From NCBI RefSeq assembly GCF_900100965.1, contig NZ_FMUJ01000004.1, positions 124,001 to 188,000 on the forward strand: a stretch of DNA of 64,000 bases, written 5' to 3'. Made by a program: the position numbers and the translations under genes. Source of the stretch: Variovorax sp. EL159. Its GTDB lineage: Bacteria > Pseudomonadota > Gammaproteobacteria > Burkholderiales > Burkholderiaceae_C. Shown in pieces: positions 55,974 through 64,000 of the stretch. A model generated the notes under the pieces. That model searched no databases. It saw nothing but the letters and a program-made list of their open reading frames with translations, and was not told the DNA's origin. Each line of letters starts with the position of its first letter. Positions within the stretch are counted from its first letter, which is position 1.

Positions 55974-56351
55974 ATGCCCACACCCGACACCCTGGCCCGA
56001 TTCATCGCACGCGTCGAACAGAACGCGCATGTGGAAGCCATCGAAGAGTTCTATACGCCCGAAGCCTCCATGCAGGAGAACCAGTCCCCGCCACGCATCG
56101 GCCGCGACACGCTGGTCGCCCACGAGCGCAAGGTGCTGGCGCGCGCCAGGTCGGTCACTTCGCAATGCCTGCCGCCCGTGTTCGTCAGCGGCGACGACGT
56201 GGTGATCCGCTGGGTCTTTCGCTTCGAGTGGCTCGACGGCTCGGTCACGCGGATGGAAGAGCTGGCCTGCCAGCACTGGGAAGGCGATCGCATCGCGGCG
56301 GAGACCTTCTTCTACGACCCCGCGCAGCAGACTCCCGTGCGGCCGCAGTGA
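55974..56351 (+). CDS. NTF2/SnoaL-like protein
   Basis: The 125-residue protein begins MPTPDTLARFIARVEQNAHV and matches nuclear transport factor 2-like folds (SnoaL_2 type): AIEEFYTPEASMQENQSPPR, then VVIRWVFRFEWLDGSVTRME. Such proteins bind small hydrophobic ligands or act as isomerases. It is divergent from copA, with about 157 bases between the starts. No link to copper is evident. Its stop is close to that of the XRE-type gene on the other strand. Confidence 0.8.
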   Translation: MPTPDTLARFIARVEQNAHVEAIEEFYTPEASMQENQSPPRIGRDTLVAHERKVLARARSVTSQCLPPVFVSGDDVVIRWVFRFEWLDGSVTRMEELACQHWEGDRIAAETFFYDPAQQTPVRPQ

Positions 56352-56363
56352 TGTTGCCCGGGC

Positions 56364-57164
56364 TCAGCCCGGTGCGACATGGCGCCGCGTCACCTCGGCG
56401 GTGTGGCCATCGAGCGGAAACCACAGCTCCATCCGCAGCGAAGCCAGCGTCACGTCCTGGGGCAAGGCGAACACGCTCTGCACATAGAAGTACGAGAGCG
56501 TGCCCAGCGCGGTGTCGAAGCTGAGGCTCAAGTACGGCGCGGCATGGTCCGGCGGCTCGGTGCGGCCGGCCGGCCGGTGCCTCTGATTCAGTGCGTCGGA
56601 AAAGCGCTGGATTCGTGCCTGCATCGCGGGCGTCGCGCTGGCCTCGGCATGCAGTTGCGCCAGCAGCGCCGAGCCAACGGCCCACGGCTCGCGCATGCGC
56701 GACAACAAGCCCTGCGGATGGCCAAGCGCGGCGATCATGTCCATGCCACGCACCTGCCCGCCGGCGCTCGCGGCCAGCTCGGGCATGACCAGCGACCACA
56801 GCCAGGTTGCGCCGCTGTTCTGGTCGACGGTGCGCCAGTCGGCGTCGAAGACCAACGCGGGGTTCGGTTCGTGCGCGACCAGCGTATGCCGCAGCGCCTG
56901 CAGCGCGGGTGCCAGCGCAGGGCTGTCGAGCGGCATCTTTTCCTGCGGCAGCGCAAAGCCCGCATGCAGCAACGCGGCGTTGCGCACCGAGGTCGGCACT
57001 TCCAGTTCCGCCATCCAGGCCAGCAGCAGCTCGCGGCTTGGGCGGGCGCGGCCGGCCTCGATGTAGCTCACATGCCGTTGCGACACGCCGAGCCGCAGCG
57101 CCAGTTCGAGCTGGGCGATGTTCCGGTCGGTGCGCAGGTGGCGCAGGAGTTGCGCGAGTTTCAA
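56364..57164 (-). CDS. XRE-family regulator with MmyB-like ligand domain
   Basis: The HTH region LELALRLGVSQRHVSYIEAG lies close to the start used here, and the C-terminal part (about residues 90-260) resembles the MmyB-like ligand domain, with NPALVFDADWRTVDQNSGAT and a following PELAASAGGQ. The start is uncertain: a TTG at 57164 has AGAGG at five bases, whereas the next ATGs (57305, 57311) would add a low-quality stretch with no ribosome site. It is probably a regulator of an adjacent gene, possibly the NTF2-like one, but this is inference. Confidence 0.78.
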   Translation of the reverse strand: MKLAQLLRHLRTDRNIAQLELALRLGVSQRHVSYIEAGRARPSRELLLAWMAELEVPTSVRNAALLHAGFALPQEKMPLDSPALAPALQALRHTLVAHEPNPALVFDADWRTVDQNSGATWLWSLVMPELAASAGGQVRGMDMIAALGHPQGLLSRMREPWAVGSALLAQLHAEASATPAMQARIQRFSDALNQRHRPAGRTEPPDHAAPYLSLSFDTALGTLSYFYVQSVFALPQDVTLASLRMELWFPLDGHTAEVTRRHVAPG

Positions 57165-57404
57165 GCGGGCCTCTGCACGGCCGGGCGGTGGGTGCTCATG
57201 GGTTGGCGATTGTGCGCAACATCGGCTGCGAAAGCGATAACGTCGCGGGTTGTTGCCGACGAACCACGCGATGCCACCCGCTGAAAGTGTCCCTTCGCTG
57301 GACATTGACATCGTGAGAGAGTTCAAACTGGCGGCTCGCGTTTCCGCCCACCCATTCAATCAATCAACCATTCACTTCACTGAATTCAAGAAGGAGCCAC
57401 GACG

Positions 57405-57599
57405 ATGAGCCAGAAATTCCAGGTCATGGGCATGAGCTGCAACCACTGCGTGACCGCGGTGCAGAACGCCGTGCAGACGGTCGACCCCGAAGCACAGGTC
57501 ACGGTCGATCTTCCGACCGGCCATGTCGACGTGCTGAGCGAACAGCCGCGCAAGGACATCGTGGCGGCGATCGAGAACGCGGGCTACACCGTCCAATGA
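57405..57599 (+). CDS. CopZ-type copper chaperone
   Basis: The 64-residue protein has one heavy-metal-associated domain with the ligand motif GMSCNHC and ends IENAGYTV. It carries Cu(I) to CopA or CueR. ATG 57405 follows AAGAAGGAG. Its stop overlaps the CueR start (ATGA), so the two are co-translated. It is not next to copA, which lies about 1.6 kb away on the minus strand. Confidence 0.9.
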   Translation: MSQKFQVMGMSCNHCVTAVQNAVQTVDPEAQVTVDLPTGHVDVLSEQPRKDIVAAIENAGYTVQ

Positions 57600-58009
57600 C
57601 GGGCACCATCGGCCGGCAGGTCGCCATCGGCGAGGCCGCGCGCCTGTCGGGCGTCTCGGCCCGCATGGTCCGGCACTACGAGGGGCTGGGGCTGTTGCCG
57701 GCGGTGGCGCGCACCGAGAGCGGCTACCGCCAGTACAACGACGCCGACATCCACACGCTGCGCTTCATCAAGCGCTCGCGCGACCTGGGTTTCTCGATGG
57801 AAGAAATTGCGGAGCTGGTCGGGCTGTGGCACAACCGCCGCCGCGCGAGTTCGAGCGTCAAGCGCATCGCGGAAAAGCACCTGGGTGAACTGGAACAGCG
57901 CATCGCGGACATGCAGTCCATGCGCAACACGCTGTCCCACCTGGTTCATTGTTGCCACGGGGACGCGAGGCCGGATTGCCCGATCCTCGACGACCTGGGC
58001 AAGGTTTAG
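57596..58009 (+). CDS. cueR: MerR-family copper regulator CueR-like
   Basis: The 137-residue protein has a MerR winged helix: VAIGEAARLSGVSARMVRHY, then YRQYNDADIHTLRFIKRSRD. The C-terminal metal loop CCHGDARPDCPI has two conserved cysteines as in CueR (the C112/C120 pair). It activates the 19-base-spacer promoter, as found upstream of copA. It is coupled to the chaperone by an ATGA overlap. Its stop is one base from the TerB-like gene's stop on the opposite strand. Confidence 0.93.
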   Translation: MTGTIGRQVAIGEAARLSGVSARMVRHYEGLGLLPAVARTESGYRQYNDADIHTLRFIKRSRDLGFSMEEIAELVGLWHNRRRASSSVKRIAEKHLGELEQRIADMQSMRNTLSHLVHCCHGDARPDCPILDDLGKV

Positions 58010-58010
58010 A

Positions 58011-58958
58011 TCAGGCGCCGCGCACCAGCGAAAGCACCTTGCCCGCATCCAGCGTGCGGGCCTTTTCCTGAATGGCCGGCAGGTACTGCGTCTGCAGGCT
58101 CTGCCCTTCCTTCACCACACCCGAGAACGCGTCCTTGAGCATCTGCGTCGAAAGCGTGCGGCCGCCGGCGTAGTAGCGCTTGGCGACGTGGCCCAGCGCG
58201 TAGGTCGAAGCGAAGCTCATGCCCGAACTCACGGCCTGATTGCCCAGCCCGCGCAGCAAACCGCCGCCGACCTTGCCCAGCAGGCCGCCGAGCAGCTTGC
58301 GCCCGGCCTGCTCCAGGTACTGCGAGGTCAGGCCCACGCCGACCGTCGCCAGGAAATCCTTGATGTGCCCGCTGTCCAGCTGGTAGCCATGGGCCTGGCC
58401 GATGCGGTAGACCAGCTTCATCTGCAGCGGAATGATCGCCATGGTCGACAGCGTCTCGGGCAGCAGCTCGAGCGCGCCATTGAGGATGGCGGCGTTGAGG
58501 ATCGACTTGTCCAGCTCGGCGCTGTCCGGCACGTTGGCCGGTGCATTGGCCGCCACGGCTGTCGATGCCACCGCCGCCCCCACCGGCACCGCCGCGATGT
58601 CTTCCGCCTGCTGCGAAAACCCGGCCGCCGACGCATCGAGCCCAAGCGAGGTGCGCACGTCCATCAGGAACAGGCGCTCCGCCTCCGACTGCGTGCCGTC
58701 GGCATCGCACACGCACACCGCCATCTCGTAGGCGAGCTGCCTTGCCTCCGTGCTCTTCAGCGCCCCGGCCACCGAGGCCAGCGAGACGCGCTTCATCAGC
58801 ACGTCCTGGTAGAGCGTCGGCAGGTTCAGCCCGTCGGCTTGCGACAGGCCTTCCGCGATCCGCTTGATCTCGGCGCGCTCGCGTTCGTGCTTTTCGCCGT
58901 CGACGAATGCGGCCAGCAGGCTCAGGGTCACGATCGCCGTTGTTTCCGAAGGTGTCAT
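58011..58958 (-). CDS. TerB-like / DUF697-type protein
   Basis: The 315-residue protein has an N-terminal TerB-like helical bundle (TLSLLAAFVDGEKHERERAE) and a C-terminal region like DUF697/YcjF (VYRIGQAHGYQLDSGHIKDF, then AISEHY-type segment GLGNQAVSSGMSFASTYALG). Glycine-rich hydrophobic segments suggest membrane association. TerB-like proteins are linked to tellurite and stress responses. ATG 58958 is the natural start; the frame extends further. The gene flanks the origin-like region and is transcribed away from it. Confidence 0.78.
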   Translation of the reverse strand: MTPSETTAIVTLSLLAAFVDGEKHERERAEIKRIAEGLSQADGLNLPTLYQDVLMKRVSLASVAGALKSTEARQLAYEMAVCVCDADGTQSEAERLFLMDVRTSLGLDASAAGFSQQAEDIAAVPVGAAVASTAVAANAPANVPDSAELDKSILNAAILNGALELLPETLSTMAIIPLQMKLVYRIGQAHGYQLDSGHIKDFLATVGVGLTSQYLEQAGRKLLGGLLGKVGGGLLRGLGNQAVSSGMSFASTYALGHVAKRYYAGGRTLSTQMLKDAFSGVVKEGQSLQTQYLPAIQEKARTLDAGKVLSLVRGA

Positions 58959-59039
58959 GTTCGAGATTTCGTCATATGAAGGACGAAGTTCGGTTGCCCG
59001 ACCGCCCGAAGGTTCCTTCGGACGTTCTCCCCACAAATC

Positions 59040-59412
59040 TTGAGCAACTCTGTGGATAACCCCGGCACTGCTGTGTAGGGGTAATGCAAGTTGTTGATTT
59101 GCAAAGGAAATCTACATTCTGCTCAATATTTGGGCACTGAATTTCTTTGCCCGAAAACCGTCTTTCGCAGATTTCCAAAGGGGTGTCAAAGGACAACTCT
59201 GGGGACAGTTTTTGCACAAGCCATCGGTTATCCACAGCGCCGGCGGGTTACCCAATGTTGTTCATCGGCCGGGTACATCCTGGAAGCGCGGCTGCGCACA
59301 GTGACACAGGCATGACAACTCCTTGTCGCATAACGAAAAAAGTGCCCTGTCCACAGAAGAGTGCTTCCCTTATCTACTACTACTAATTTGAATAAGAAGA
59401 ATAAGAAATAGG
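59040..59412. other. Candidate replication origin (oriC-like region)
   Basis: A 567-base intergenic region with two perfect DnaA boxes (TGTGGATAA at 59051-59059 on the minus sense, TTATCCACA at 59228-59236), a further TTTTGCACA (59210-59218) that fits TTWTNCACA, and CTGTCCACA (59347-59355, seven of nine). Downstream, CTACTACTACTAAT (59374-59387) followed by an AT-rich stretch to 59412 has the DnaA-trio and unwinding-element layout known from Bacillus and other origins, in the same order. No dnaA, rpmH or dnaN gene is in the window. Confidence 0.6.
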
Positions 59413-59525
59413 GAACGGGGAAAGCGCCGCGCCAAAAAAAAAGCCGCGAACGGCCGCGCCGGTCTCCGGCGCCTCGGACGAAAAACCGGCCCTTGCGCGC
59501 CGCTTCCCCTCGCTAACATCCGTGG

Positions 59526-60320
59526 ATGAGCTTCAAACCCCGGATCCTGATTGCCGAAGACGAGTCGGGCATCGCCGACACGCTGCAGTACGTCCTGAAA
59601 AGCGACGGATTCACCCCGGTCTGGTGCGCCACGGCCGAGGAAGCGATCGCGCAGTTCGCCCAGGAAGCCCCCGCGCTGGCGATCCTGGACATCGGACTGC
59701 CCGACCTGAACGGTTTCGAGCTCTTCAAACGCCTCCAGGCGCTGAACCAGTCGATGGGCGGCCCGGAGGTACCCATGGTCTTCCTGACGGCCCGCAGCGA
59801 CGAAATAGACCGCGTGGTGGGCCTCGAACTGGGTGCCGACGACTACATCGCCAAGCCTTTTTCGCCGCGCGAGCTGGTCGCTCGCGTGAGGACCATCCTC
59901 CGGCGCAGCGCCAGAAACGCGCCAGGAGGCTCGCCAGCAGCGGCCGGGCCAAACCATGGGGTACCCCATCAAATCGCGCCCCAGGCGCCTTCAGCGACGC
60001 CTCAGGCACCTGCAATGCCCTTTTCGCTCGACAACGAGCGGATGCAGATCCGGTATTACGGACGCCTGCTCGAACTCTCGCGCTACGAGTACGGCCTGCT
60101 CCGCCTGCTGGTGCAGCGCCCCGGCCGCGTCTTCACGCGCGACGAGCTGCTCGAAATGGTCTGGGACGACGCCAGCGACAGCTTCGACCGCACGGTCGAC
60201 GCGCACATCAAGACCCTGCGCGCCAAGCTCAAGGCGGTCGCGCCCGATGTGGAACCGATCCGCACGCTGCGCGGCACCGGCTACGCGCTGAACGAAGAAC
60301 TGCCCACCAAGTCTTCGTGA
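59526..60320 (+). CDS. creB: CreB-like OmpR-family response regulator
   Basis: The 264-residue protein has a receiver domain with IAEDESGIADTLQYVL, the Asp site in ILDIGLPDLNGF and KPFSPRELVARVRTIL, a proline/alanine-rich linker (about residues 130-165) and a winged-helix output with LSRYEYGLLRLLVQRPGRVF and SFDRTVDAHIKTLRAKLK. This is closest to CreB among OmpR-type regulators, judged by its kinase partner. ATG 59526 follows CGCTAACATCCGTGG, with no strong ribosome site. Its stop overlaps the kinase GTG (GTGA). Confidence 0.86.
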   Translation: MSFKPRILIAEDESGIADTLQYVLKSDGFTPVWCATAEEAIAQFAQEAPALAILDIGLPDLNGFELFKRLQALNQSMGGPEVPMVFLTARSDEIDRVVGLELGADDYIAKPFSPRELVARVRTILRRSARNAPGGSPAAAGPNHGVPHQIAPQAPSATPQAPAMPFSLDNERMQIRYYGRLLELSRYEYGLLRLLVQRPGRVFTRDELLEMVWDDASDSFDRTVDAHIKTLRAKLKAVAPDVEPIRTLRGTGYALNEELPTKSS

Positions 60321-61756
60321 CGAGACGCACGCGGATCTTCATCGGCATCCTGCTGATCTACACGGCGGGCATCGCCTTCCTGCTGTACCGCGTGGTGTCG
60401 GACATCGACCCGCGCTACCGCGAGTCGGCCGAAGAATCGCTGGTCGAAACCTCGCAGCTCGTGGCCAGCCTGGTCGAGCAGGACGTGATCGCCGGCGCCA
60501 TCAACACCGCGCGGCTGGAGCCTCTGTTTCGCACCGTCTACGCGCGCGAGTTCTCGGCCCAGATCTACAACCTGCACAAGAACCGCGTCGAGCTGCGCGT
60601 GTACGTCACCGACCGCAACGGCCGCGTGATGTTCGACTCGCTCGGCAGGCACCTGGGCGCCGACTACTCGCAATGGATGGACGTGAGCCGCACGCTCGCC
60701 GGCCTGTACGGCGCGCGCACTTCGCGCGACGTCGACGGCGATCCGCGCACCTCGGTCATGTACGTCGGCGCGCCGATCCGCTGGAACAACGAGATCGTCG
60801 GCATGGTCAGCGTCGGCAAGCCGGTGCAGAGCTTCGGCCAGTTCGTCGAAGACGCCCGCGCCCGCACGCTCTGGGTCGGCGTCGGCTCCGGCCTTGCACT
60901 CTTGCTGCTCGCGCTGATCGTGTCGGTGTGGCTGGTGCGGCCCTTCGGCCTGATTTCAGACTACTGGGCCTGGGTGCGCGCGCAGCGCACCCTAAGCCTT
61001 TCGCGCATGGCGCGACGCGCGGTCGATTCGGTGCGCAACGGCTTCGGTGAAATGCGCGATGCGCTTACCGGGCGCAACTACGTGGCCGACTACGTGCAGA
61101 CCTTCACGCACGAAGTCAAAAGCCCGCTCTCGGCCATTCGCGGCGCAGCCGAACTGCTGCAAGAGCCTTCGATGCCGCATGTGGAGCGCGAACGTTTTCT
61201 GAAGAACATCGAACGCGAGACGCAACGCATCCAGGAAATCGTCGACCGCATGATGGAGCTCACCGCGCTCGAAACGCGGCGCGCACTCGATCGCACCGAG
61301 CCGGTGCCGCTGGCCTCGTTGATCGACGACATCGCGCTCAGCGCACAGCCTGCGGCGGCCAAGCGAAACATCCGCCTGCTGGTGAACATCCGCGACGAGG
61401 CGAGCACCGAAGGCGACCCCTTCCTGCTGCGCCGAGCCATCAGCAACCTGCTCGACAACGCCATCGATTTTTCGCCGCGCGACAGCGAGGTGCTGCTCAC
61501 GCTGGAGACCACCTCGAAGCTCGCGCGCGTGAGCGTTCGCGACCACGGCCCGGGCATTCCGGACTACGCGCAGGAAAAGGTCTTCCAGAAGTTCTATTCG
61601 CTCGCGCGGCCGCACAGCCAGAAGAAGAGCACAGGGCTCGGGCTGGCGTTCGTGAAGGAGATCGCGGCATTGCACCGAGGCCGCATCGAGCTGGGCAATG
61701 CATCGCGGGGTGGCGCGGTGGCGACGCTCACGTTGCCGCTGCTGTCACATCACTGA
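60317..61756 (+). CDS. creC: CreC-like sensor histidine kinase
   Basis: The 479-residue protein has two membrane segments (about 5-25 and 190-210), a periplasmic sensor part with RDVDGDPRTSVMYVGAPIRW, and the kinase core FTHEVKSPLSAIRGAAELLQ (H box), RAISNLLDNAIDFSP (N box), DHGPGIPD and GLGLAFVKEIAALHRG. The CreC features include the sensor sequence NLHKNRVELRVYVTDRNGRV. It phosphorylates CreB. The GTG start at 60317 is set by the GTGA overlap with creB. In E. coli CreBC responds to minimal-medium carbon sources and cell-wall stress. Confidence 0.9.
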   Translation: MTRRTRIFIGILLIYTAGIAFLLYRVVSDIDPRYRESAEESLVETSQLVASLVEQDVIAGAINTARLEPLFRTVYAREFSAQIYNLHKNRVELRVYVTDRNGRVMFDSLGRHLGADYSQWMDVSRTLAGLYGARTSRDVDGDPRTSVMYVGAPIRWNNEIVGMVSVGKPVQSFGQFVEDARARTLWVGVGSGLALLLLALIVSVWLVRPFGLISDYWAWVRAQRTLSLSRMARRAVDSVRNGFGEMRDALTGRNYVADYVQTFTHEVKSPLSAIRGAAELLQEPSMPHVERERFLKNIERETQRIQEIVDRMMELTALETRRALDRTEPVPLASLIDDIALSAQPAAAKRNIRLLVNIRDEASTEGDPFLLRRAISNLLDNAIDFSPRDSEVLLTLETTSKLARVSVRDHGPGIPDYAQEKVFQKFYSLARPHSQKKSTGLGLAFVKEIAALHRGRIELGNASRGGAVATLTLPLLSHH

Positions 61757-61794
61757 ACTGAACGAATGCCGGCGAGGCCGGCAGAGGACAACCC

Positions 61795-62400
61795 TCAGGA
61801 ACCGATCAGGCCGAGATAAGCCTCGCGCGTCTCGGGGCTCACCGCGTCGATCAATTGCTCGTACGAAGTCTGGTGCCGCGTGAGCATGCGGGCCGATGCC
61901 ACGGTCTTCGACTTGCAGTACCAATGGCAGGTGTGTTGCATGAGGAACAGTTCGGCCGACATGGTGAAGGCCTTGGACTTGGCCGAGCGGTTCGCTTCGT
62001 TCTTCATCACGCCGGCGATCCCGCGCGCATGGACCATCAGGGCTTGCCGCAGGTCGAAGGTCGCGGCCGGAAAGAGCTTGGTCGAGAAGGGAATCGCGAC
62101 GGGCAGCTTGCTCACGCGCGTATCGGCTTCCGGCGTGCGCGCGAACTCGGCGGCGAAGCTGTTGAACTGGGCCGAGAGTTTTTCTTCGGTGGAATCGAGC
62201 AGGCTCCAGATCTGCTGGCGGCGCTCGGGGTCGTCTTCGCCGAGGCAGCGCAGGTAGCCCGACGTCAGGCTCTCCATCAGCTTCTCGATCTGGTAGCGGC
62301 CGAGGTGGCTGCCCAGCAGCGCGATGCGCTGGCGCTGGTCTCTGGACTTGAGGATGTAGGCGCCGGCGGCGATCAACGCCACCAGGGTAAGAATTTCCAT
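61795..62400 (-). CDS. Membrane-anchored hypothetical protein, 201 residues
   Basis: The product starts with one membrane helix (MEILTLVALIAAGAYILKSR) and continues as a mostly helical cytoplasmic domain with HLGRYQIEKLMESLTSGYLR, RIVEW-free charged stretches and a cysteine-containing HTCHWYCKSKTVASA. ATG 62400 is the only start that includes the membrane helix at the right place; the frame upstream reads through a repeat. No family is recognised. It is between PBP1A and creC, both convergent toward or away from it, so context gives no clue. Confidence 0.7.
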   Translation of the reverse strand: MEILTLVALIAAGAYILKSRDQRQRIALLGSHLGRYQIEKLMESLTSGYLRCLGEDDPERRQQIWSLLDSTEEKLSAQFNSFAAEFARTPEADTRVSKLPVAIPFSTKLFPAATFDLRQALMVHARGIAGVMKNEANRSAKSKAFTMSAELFLMQHTCHWYCKSKTVASARMLTRHQTSYEQLIDAVSPETREAYLGLIGS

Positions 62401-62529
62401 GTATGCGTGGGGAGAAAAGAAAAAAGCGGGAAGCAGCACCGAGTGTAGGCACCGCGACCCACCTGCATTTCTCCTTTGGCTGGCTCCCTTCGTGGAACAC
62501 CGCGGAACCGGCTTTGCCGGGCCGCTGGT

Positions 62530-62585
62530 GTTGCCCCCGGAAGGGGGTTGGCGCAGCGACACGAAGTGCGCGAAGCTTGGGGGAG
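62530..62585. repeat. Comamonadaceae-type GC-rich intergenic repeat, copy 2
   Basis: The element reads GCCCCCGGAAGGGGG, then CGCAGCGACACGAAGTG and a TTGGGGGA end, the same order as the copy at 32276-32322. It is placed between the hypothetical gene and mrcA, just before the PBP1A stop. Confidence 0.7.
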
Positions 62586-62592
62586 AGCTTGA

Positions 62593-64000
62593 TTACCTGA
62601 AGAAGTCGAGGATCTTGTTGCGCTCTTCGGGCGGTGGCGGCGCACCGACCGGCGCGCCCGTGAGTTCTTCCACCGGCGGCGGCGTCGCCTCGGCGTTCTC
62701 CAGGCCCAGGCTCGCCACGTTGTGGCCTGGTGTGAAGTCGTCGAAGTACCACTCGCCGTCGACGTTGACCACGCCCGGCGGTTCGGCCGGCTGCGTCACG
62801 GGCACGCCCTGCAGCGCGGTCTGCATGTAGCCGGTCCAGATCGGCAGGCTCAGGCTGCCGCCGGTTTCGCCGCGCACGCCGAGCTGGCGCGGCGTGTCGT
62901 AGCCGACCCATGCGATGCCGACCATGGTCGGCTGGAAGCCGGCGAACCAGGTGTCGAAGGAATCGTTGGTGGTGCCGGTCTTGCCGTAGAGGTCGTCGCG
63001 CTTGAGGGCCTGGTAGGCCTTGAAGCCGGTGCCGTTTCGCACCACGCTCTGCAGCAGCGAATCCATGATGAAGGCATTGCGCTGCGGAATGGCGCGGCGC
63101 GTTTCGTCGAGCACCGGCGGCTCGGTTTCCATCAGCACCTTGTCGCGCAGGTCGGTGACGCGCGTGACCAGGTAAGGGGTGACGCGGTAGCCGCCATTGG
63201 CGAACACCGAATAGCCCACCGCCATCTGCATCGGCGTGACCGAGCCGGCACCCAGGCCCATCGGCAGGTTGGCGGGCTGCTTGTCCTTGTCGAAGCCGAA
63301 CTTGGTGACCCAGTCTTGCGCGTAAGGCGCGCCGATCGACTGCAGCACGCGCAAGGTCACGAGGTTCTTGGACTTCATCAGCGCGGTGCGCAGTGGCATC
63401 GGGCCGTCGTAGGTGCCTTCGAAGTTCTTGGGCTCCCACGGCTGGCCACCGTTGGCGCTGGCATCGAAGTACAGCGGCGCGTCGTTGACGATGGTTGCGG
63501 GCGTGAAGCCCTTTTCGAGCGCAGCCGAATAGATGAAGGGCTTGAAGCTCGAGCCCGGCTGGCGCCACGCCTGCGTGACGTGGTTGAACTTGTTCTTGCC
63601 GAAGTCGAAACCGCCGACCAGTGCCTTGATGGCACCGGTGCGCGGGTCCATGCCGATGAAGGCGCCCTCGACCTCGGGCAGCTGCGTGATCTCCCAGGCG
63701 TTCTTCGGCGTCTTCGCCACGCGGATCACCGCGCCGCGGCGGATCTTGATGTTGGGCGGTGCCTTGTCGGACAGGCCCGACTGCGCAGGCTTGAGGCCTT
63801 CGCCGGTGATCTGGATGGTTTCGCCATTGGCGCGCACGGCGCTGATTTCCCGGGCATTGGCATCGAGCACCACGGCCGCGATCACGTCGCCGTTGTCGGG
63901 GTGCTCGGCCAGTGCGTCGTCGACGGCTTCATCGATTTCCTTCTGCTCGGTCGGCAGGTCGACGAAGCGCTCGGGTCCGCGGTAGACCTGCCGGCGCTCG
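62593..64000 (-). CDS. mrcA: Penicillin-binding protein 1A, C-terminal part (bifunctional transglycosylase/transpeptidase)
   Basis: The gene runs off the window, so the transglycosylase N-terminus and start are missing. The remaining part has the transpeptidase motifs PGSSFKPF (SxxK, catalytic Ser), KSKNLVT (SxN) and YGKTGTTND (KTG), and the preceding OB-like region with KIRRGAVIRVAKTPKNAWEI characteristic of PBP1A. It cross-links peptidoglycan in the periplasm. The tail is proline-rich. Frame continuity through 63886-64000 was checked by eye (ERFVDLPTEQKEIDEAVDDA). Confidence 0.93.
   Translation of the reverse strand, partial: ERRQVYRGPERFVDLPTEQKEIDEAVDDALAEHPDNGDVIAAVVLDANAREISAVRANGETIQITGEGLKPAQSGLSDKAPPNIKIRRGAVIRVAKTPKNAWEITQLPEVEGAFIGMDPRTGAIKALVGGFDFGKNKFNHVTQAWRQPGSSFKPFIYSAALEKGFTPATIVNDAPLYFDASANGGQPWEPKNFEGTYDGPMPLRTALMKSKNLVTLRVLQSIGAPYAQDWVTKFGFDKDKQPANLPMGLGAGSVTPMQMAVGYSVFANGGYRVTPYLVTRVTDLRDKVLMETEPPVLDETRRAIPQRNAFIMDSLLQSVVRNGTGFKAYQALKRDDLYGKTGTTNDSFDTWFAGFQPTMVGIAWVGYDTPRQLGVRGETGGSLSLPIWTGYMQTALQGVPVTQPAEPPGVVNVDGEWYFDDFTPGHNVASLGLENAEATPPPVEELTGAPVGAPPPPEERNKILDFFR

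Noticed and set aside
53918..56524. 868-residue plus-strand frame opposite copA
   Set aside because: It is a shadow of the ATPase gene, with repeated His-Arg stretches and no recognisable domain.

Overview
The window looks like a piece of a main chromosome of a high-GC betaproteobacterium, most likely Variovorax or a close Comamonadaceae relative. Supporting signs are housekeeping loci (minCDE, mnmG-rsmG, parA-parB with parS sites, cysB, a penicillin-binding protein 1A), two Bug-type periplasmic binding proteins plus a TctA-like permease end, a creBC-type two-component system, and interspersed GC-rich palindromes of a kind common in that family. The genus is an inference from general knowledge, not from a database search. 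I saw no tRNA, rRNA, IS transposase or CRISPR array.

Layout. 1-3.7 kb: transporter end, AsmA-like protein, hotdog thioesterase, and a GH24 lysozyme / LprI-like pair. 3.9-9 kb: uracil-type permease, minCDE, four-domain rhodanese. 9-18.4 kb: Bug protein, fatty acid desaturase, a TetR gene with two matching operators, a 37-residue protein and a hydrolase, then cysB, RcnB-like, DHFR-like/HxlR, CPBP protease and two VOC proteins. 18.5-24 kb: a branched-chain-amino-acid-type ABC operon with fused LivHM permease, an embedded OsmC gene and REP-like repeats. 24-29.7 kb: SGNH esterase, CYTH protein, cobalamin adenosyltransferase, DinB-like protein, FAD-linked oxidase, CsgG-like lipoprotein. 29.8-35.7 kb: parB, hydrolase, parA, LysE exporter, rsmG, mnmG, with two exact parS sites. 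36-43 kb: DUF1328 protein, beta-class GST, then a tightly overlapping operon of CoA-transferase, two crotonase-fold enzymes, AtuA-like protein and Bug protein, followed by a GntR regulator. 44-49 kb: Old Yellow Enzyme, RidA, GNAT, VOC-DUF4440 fusion, TctDE-like two-component pair. 49.3-53 kb: hydrolase, acyl carrier protein, ketosynthase, sterol-desaturase-family oxygenase. 53-58 kb: GNAT, copper ATPase with a CueR-type promoter, NTF2-like and XRE-type genes, copper chaperone and CueR. 58-64 kb: TerB-like protein, an intergenic region with the architecture of a replication origin, creBC, a membrane-anchored unknown and the C-terminal part of PBP1A.

How it works together. minCDE, parABS, mnmG-rsmG and the origin-like region fit an origin-proximal stretch. 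The accessory content is mostly uptake and catabolism of organic acids and amino acids, plus copper homeostasis.

Most unusual signals: (i) a family of hairpin elements (five copies in three places) whose central sequence is conserved while the outer stem changes but stays self-complementary, twice arranged as 259-260 bp twin composites; (ii) an origin-like region at 59.04-59.41 kb with no dnaA in the window; (iii) a putative lysozyme effector/immunity pair; (iv) a REP element translated as part of an ABC ATPase; (v) a compact uncharacterised ACP-ketosynthase-oxygenase cluster.
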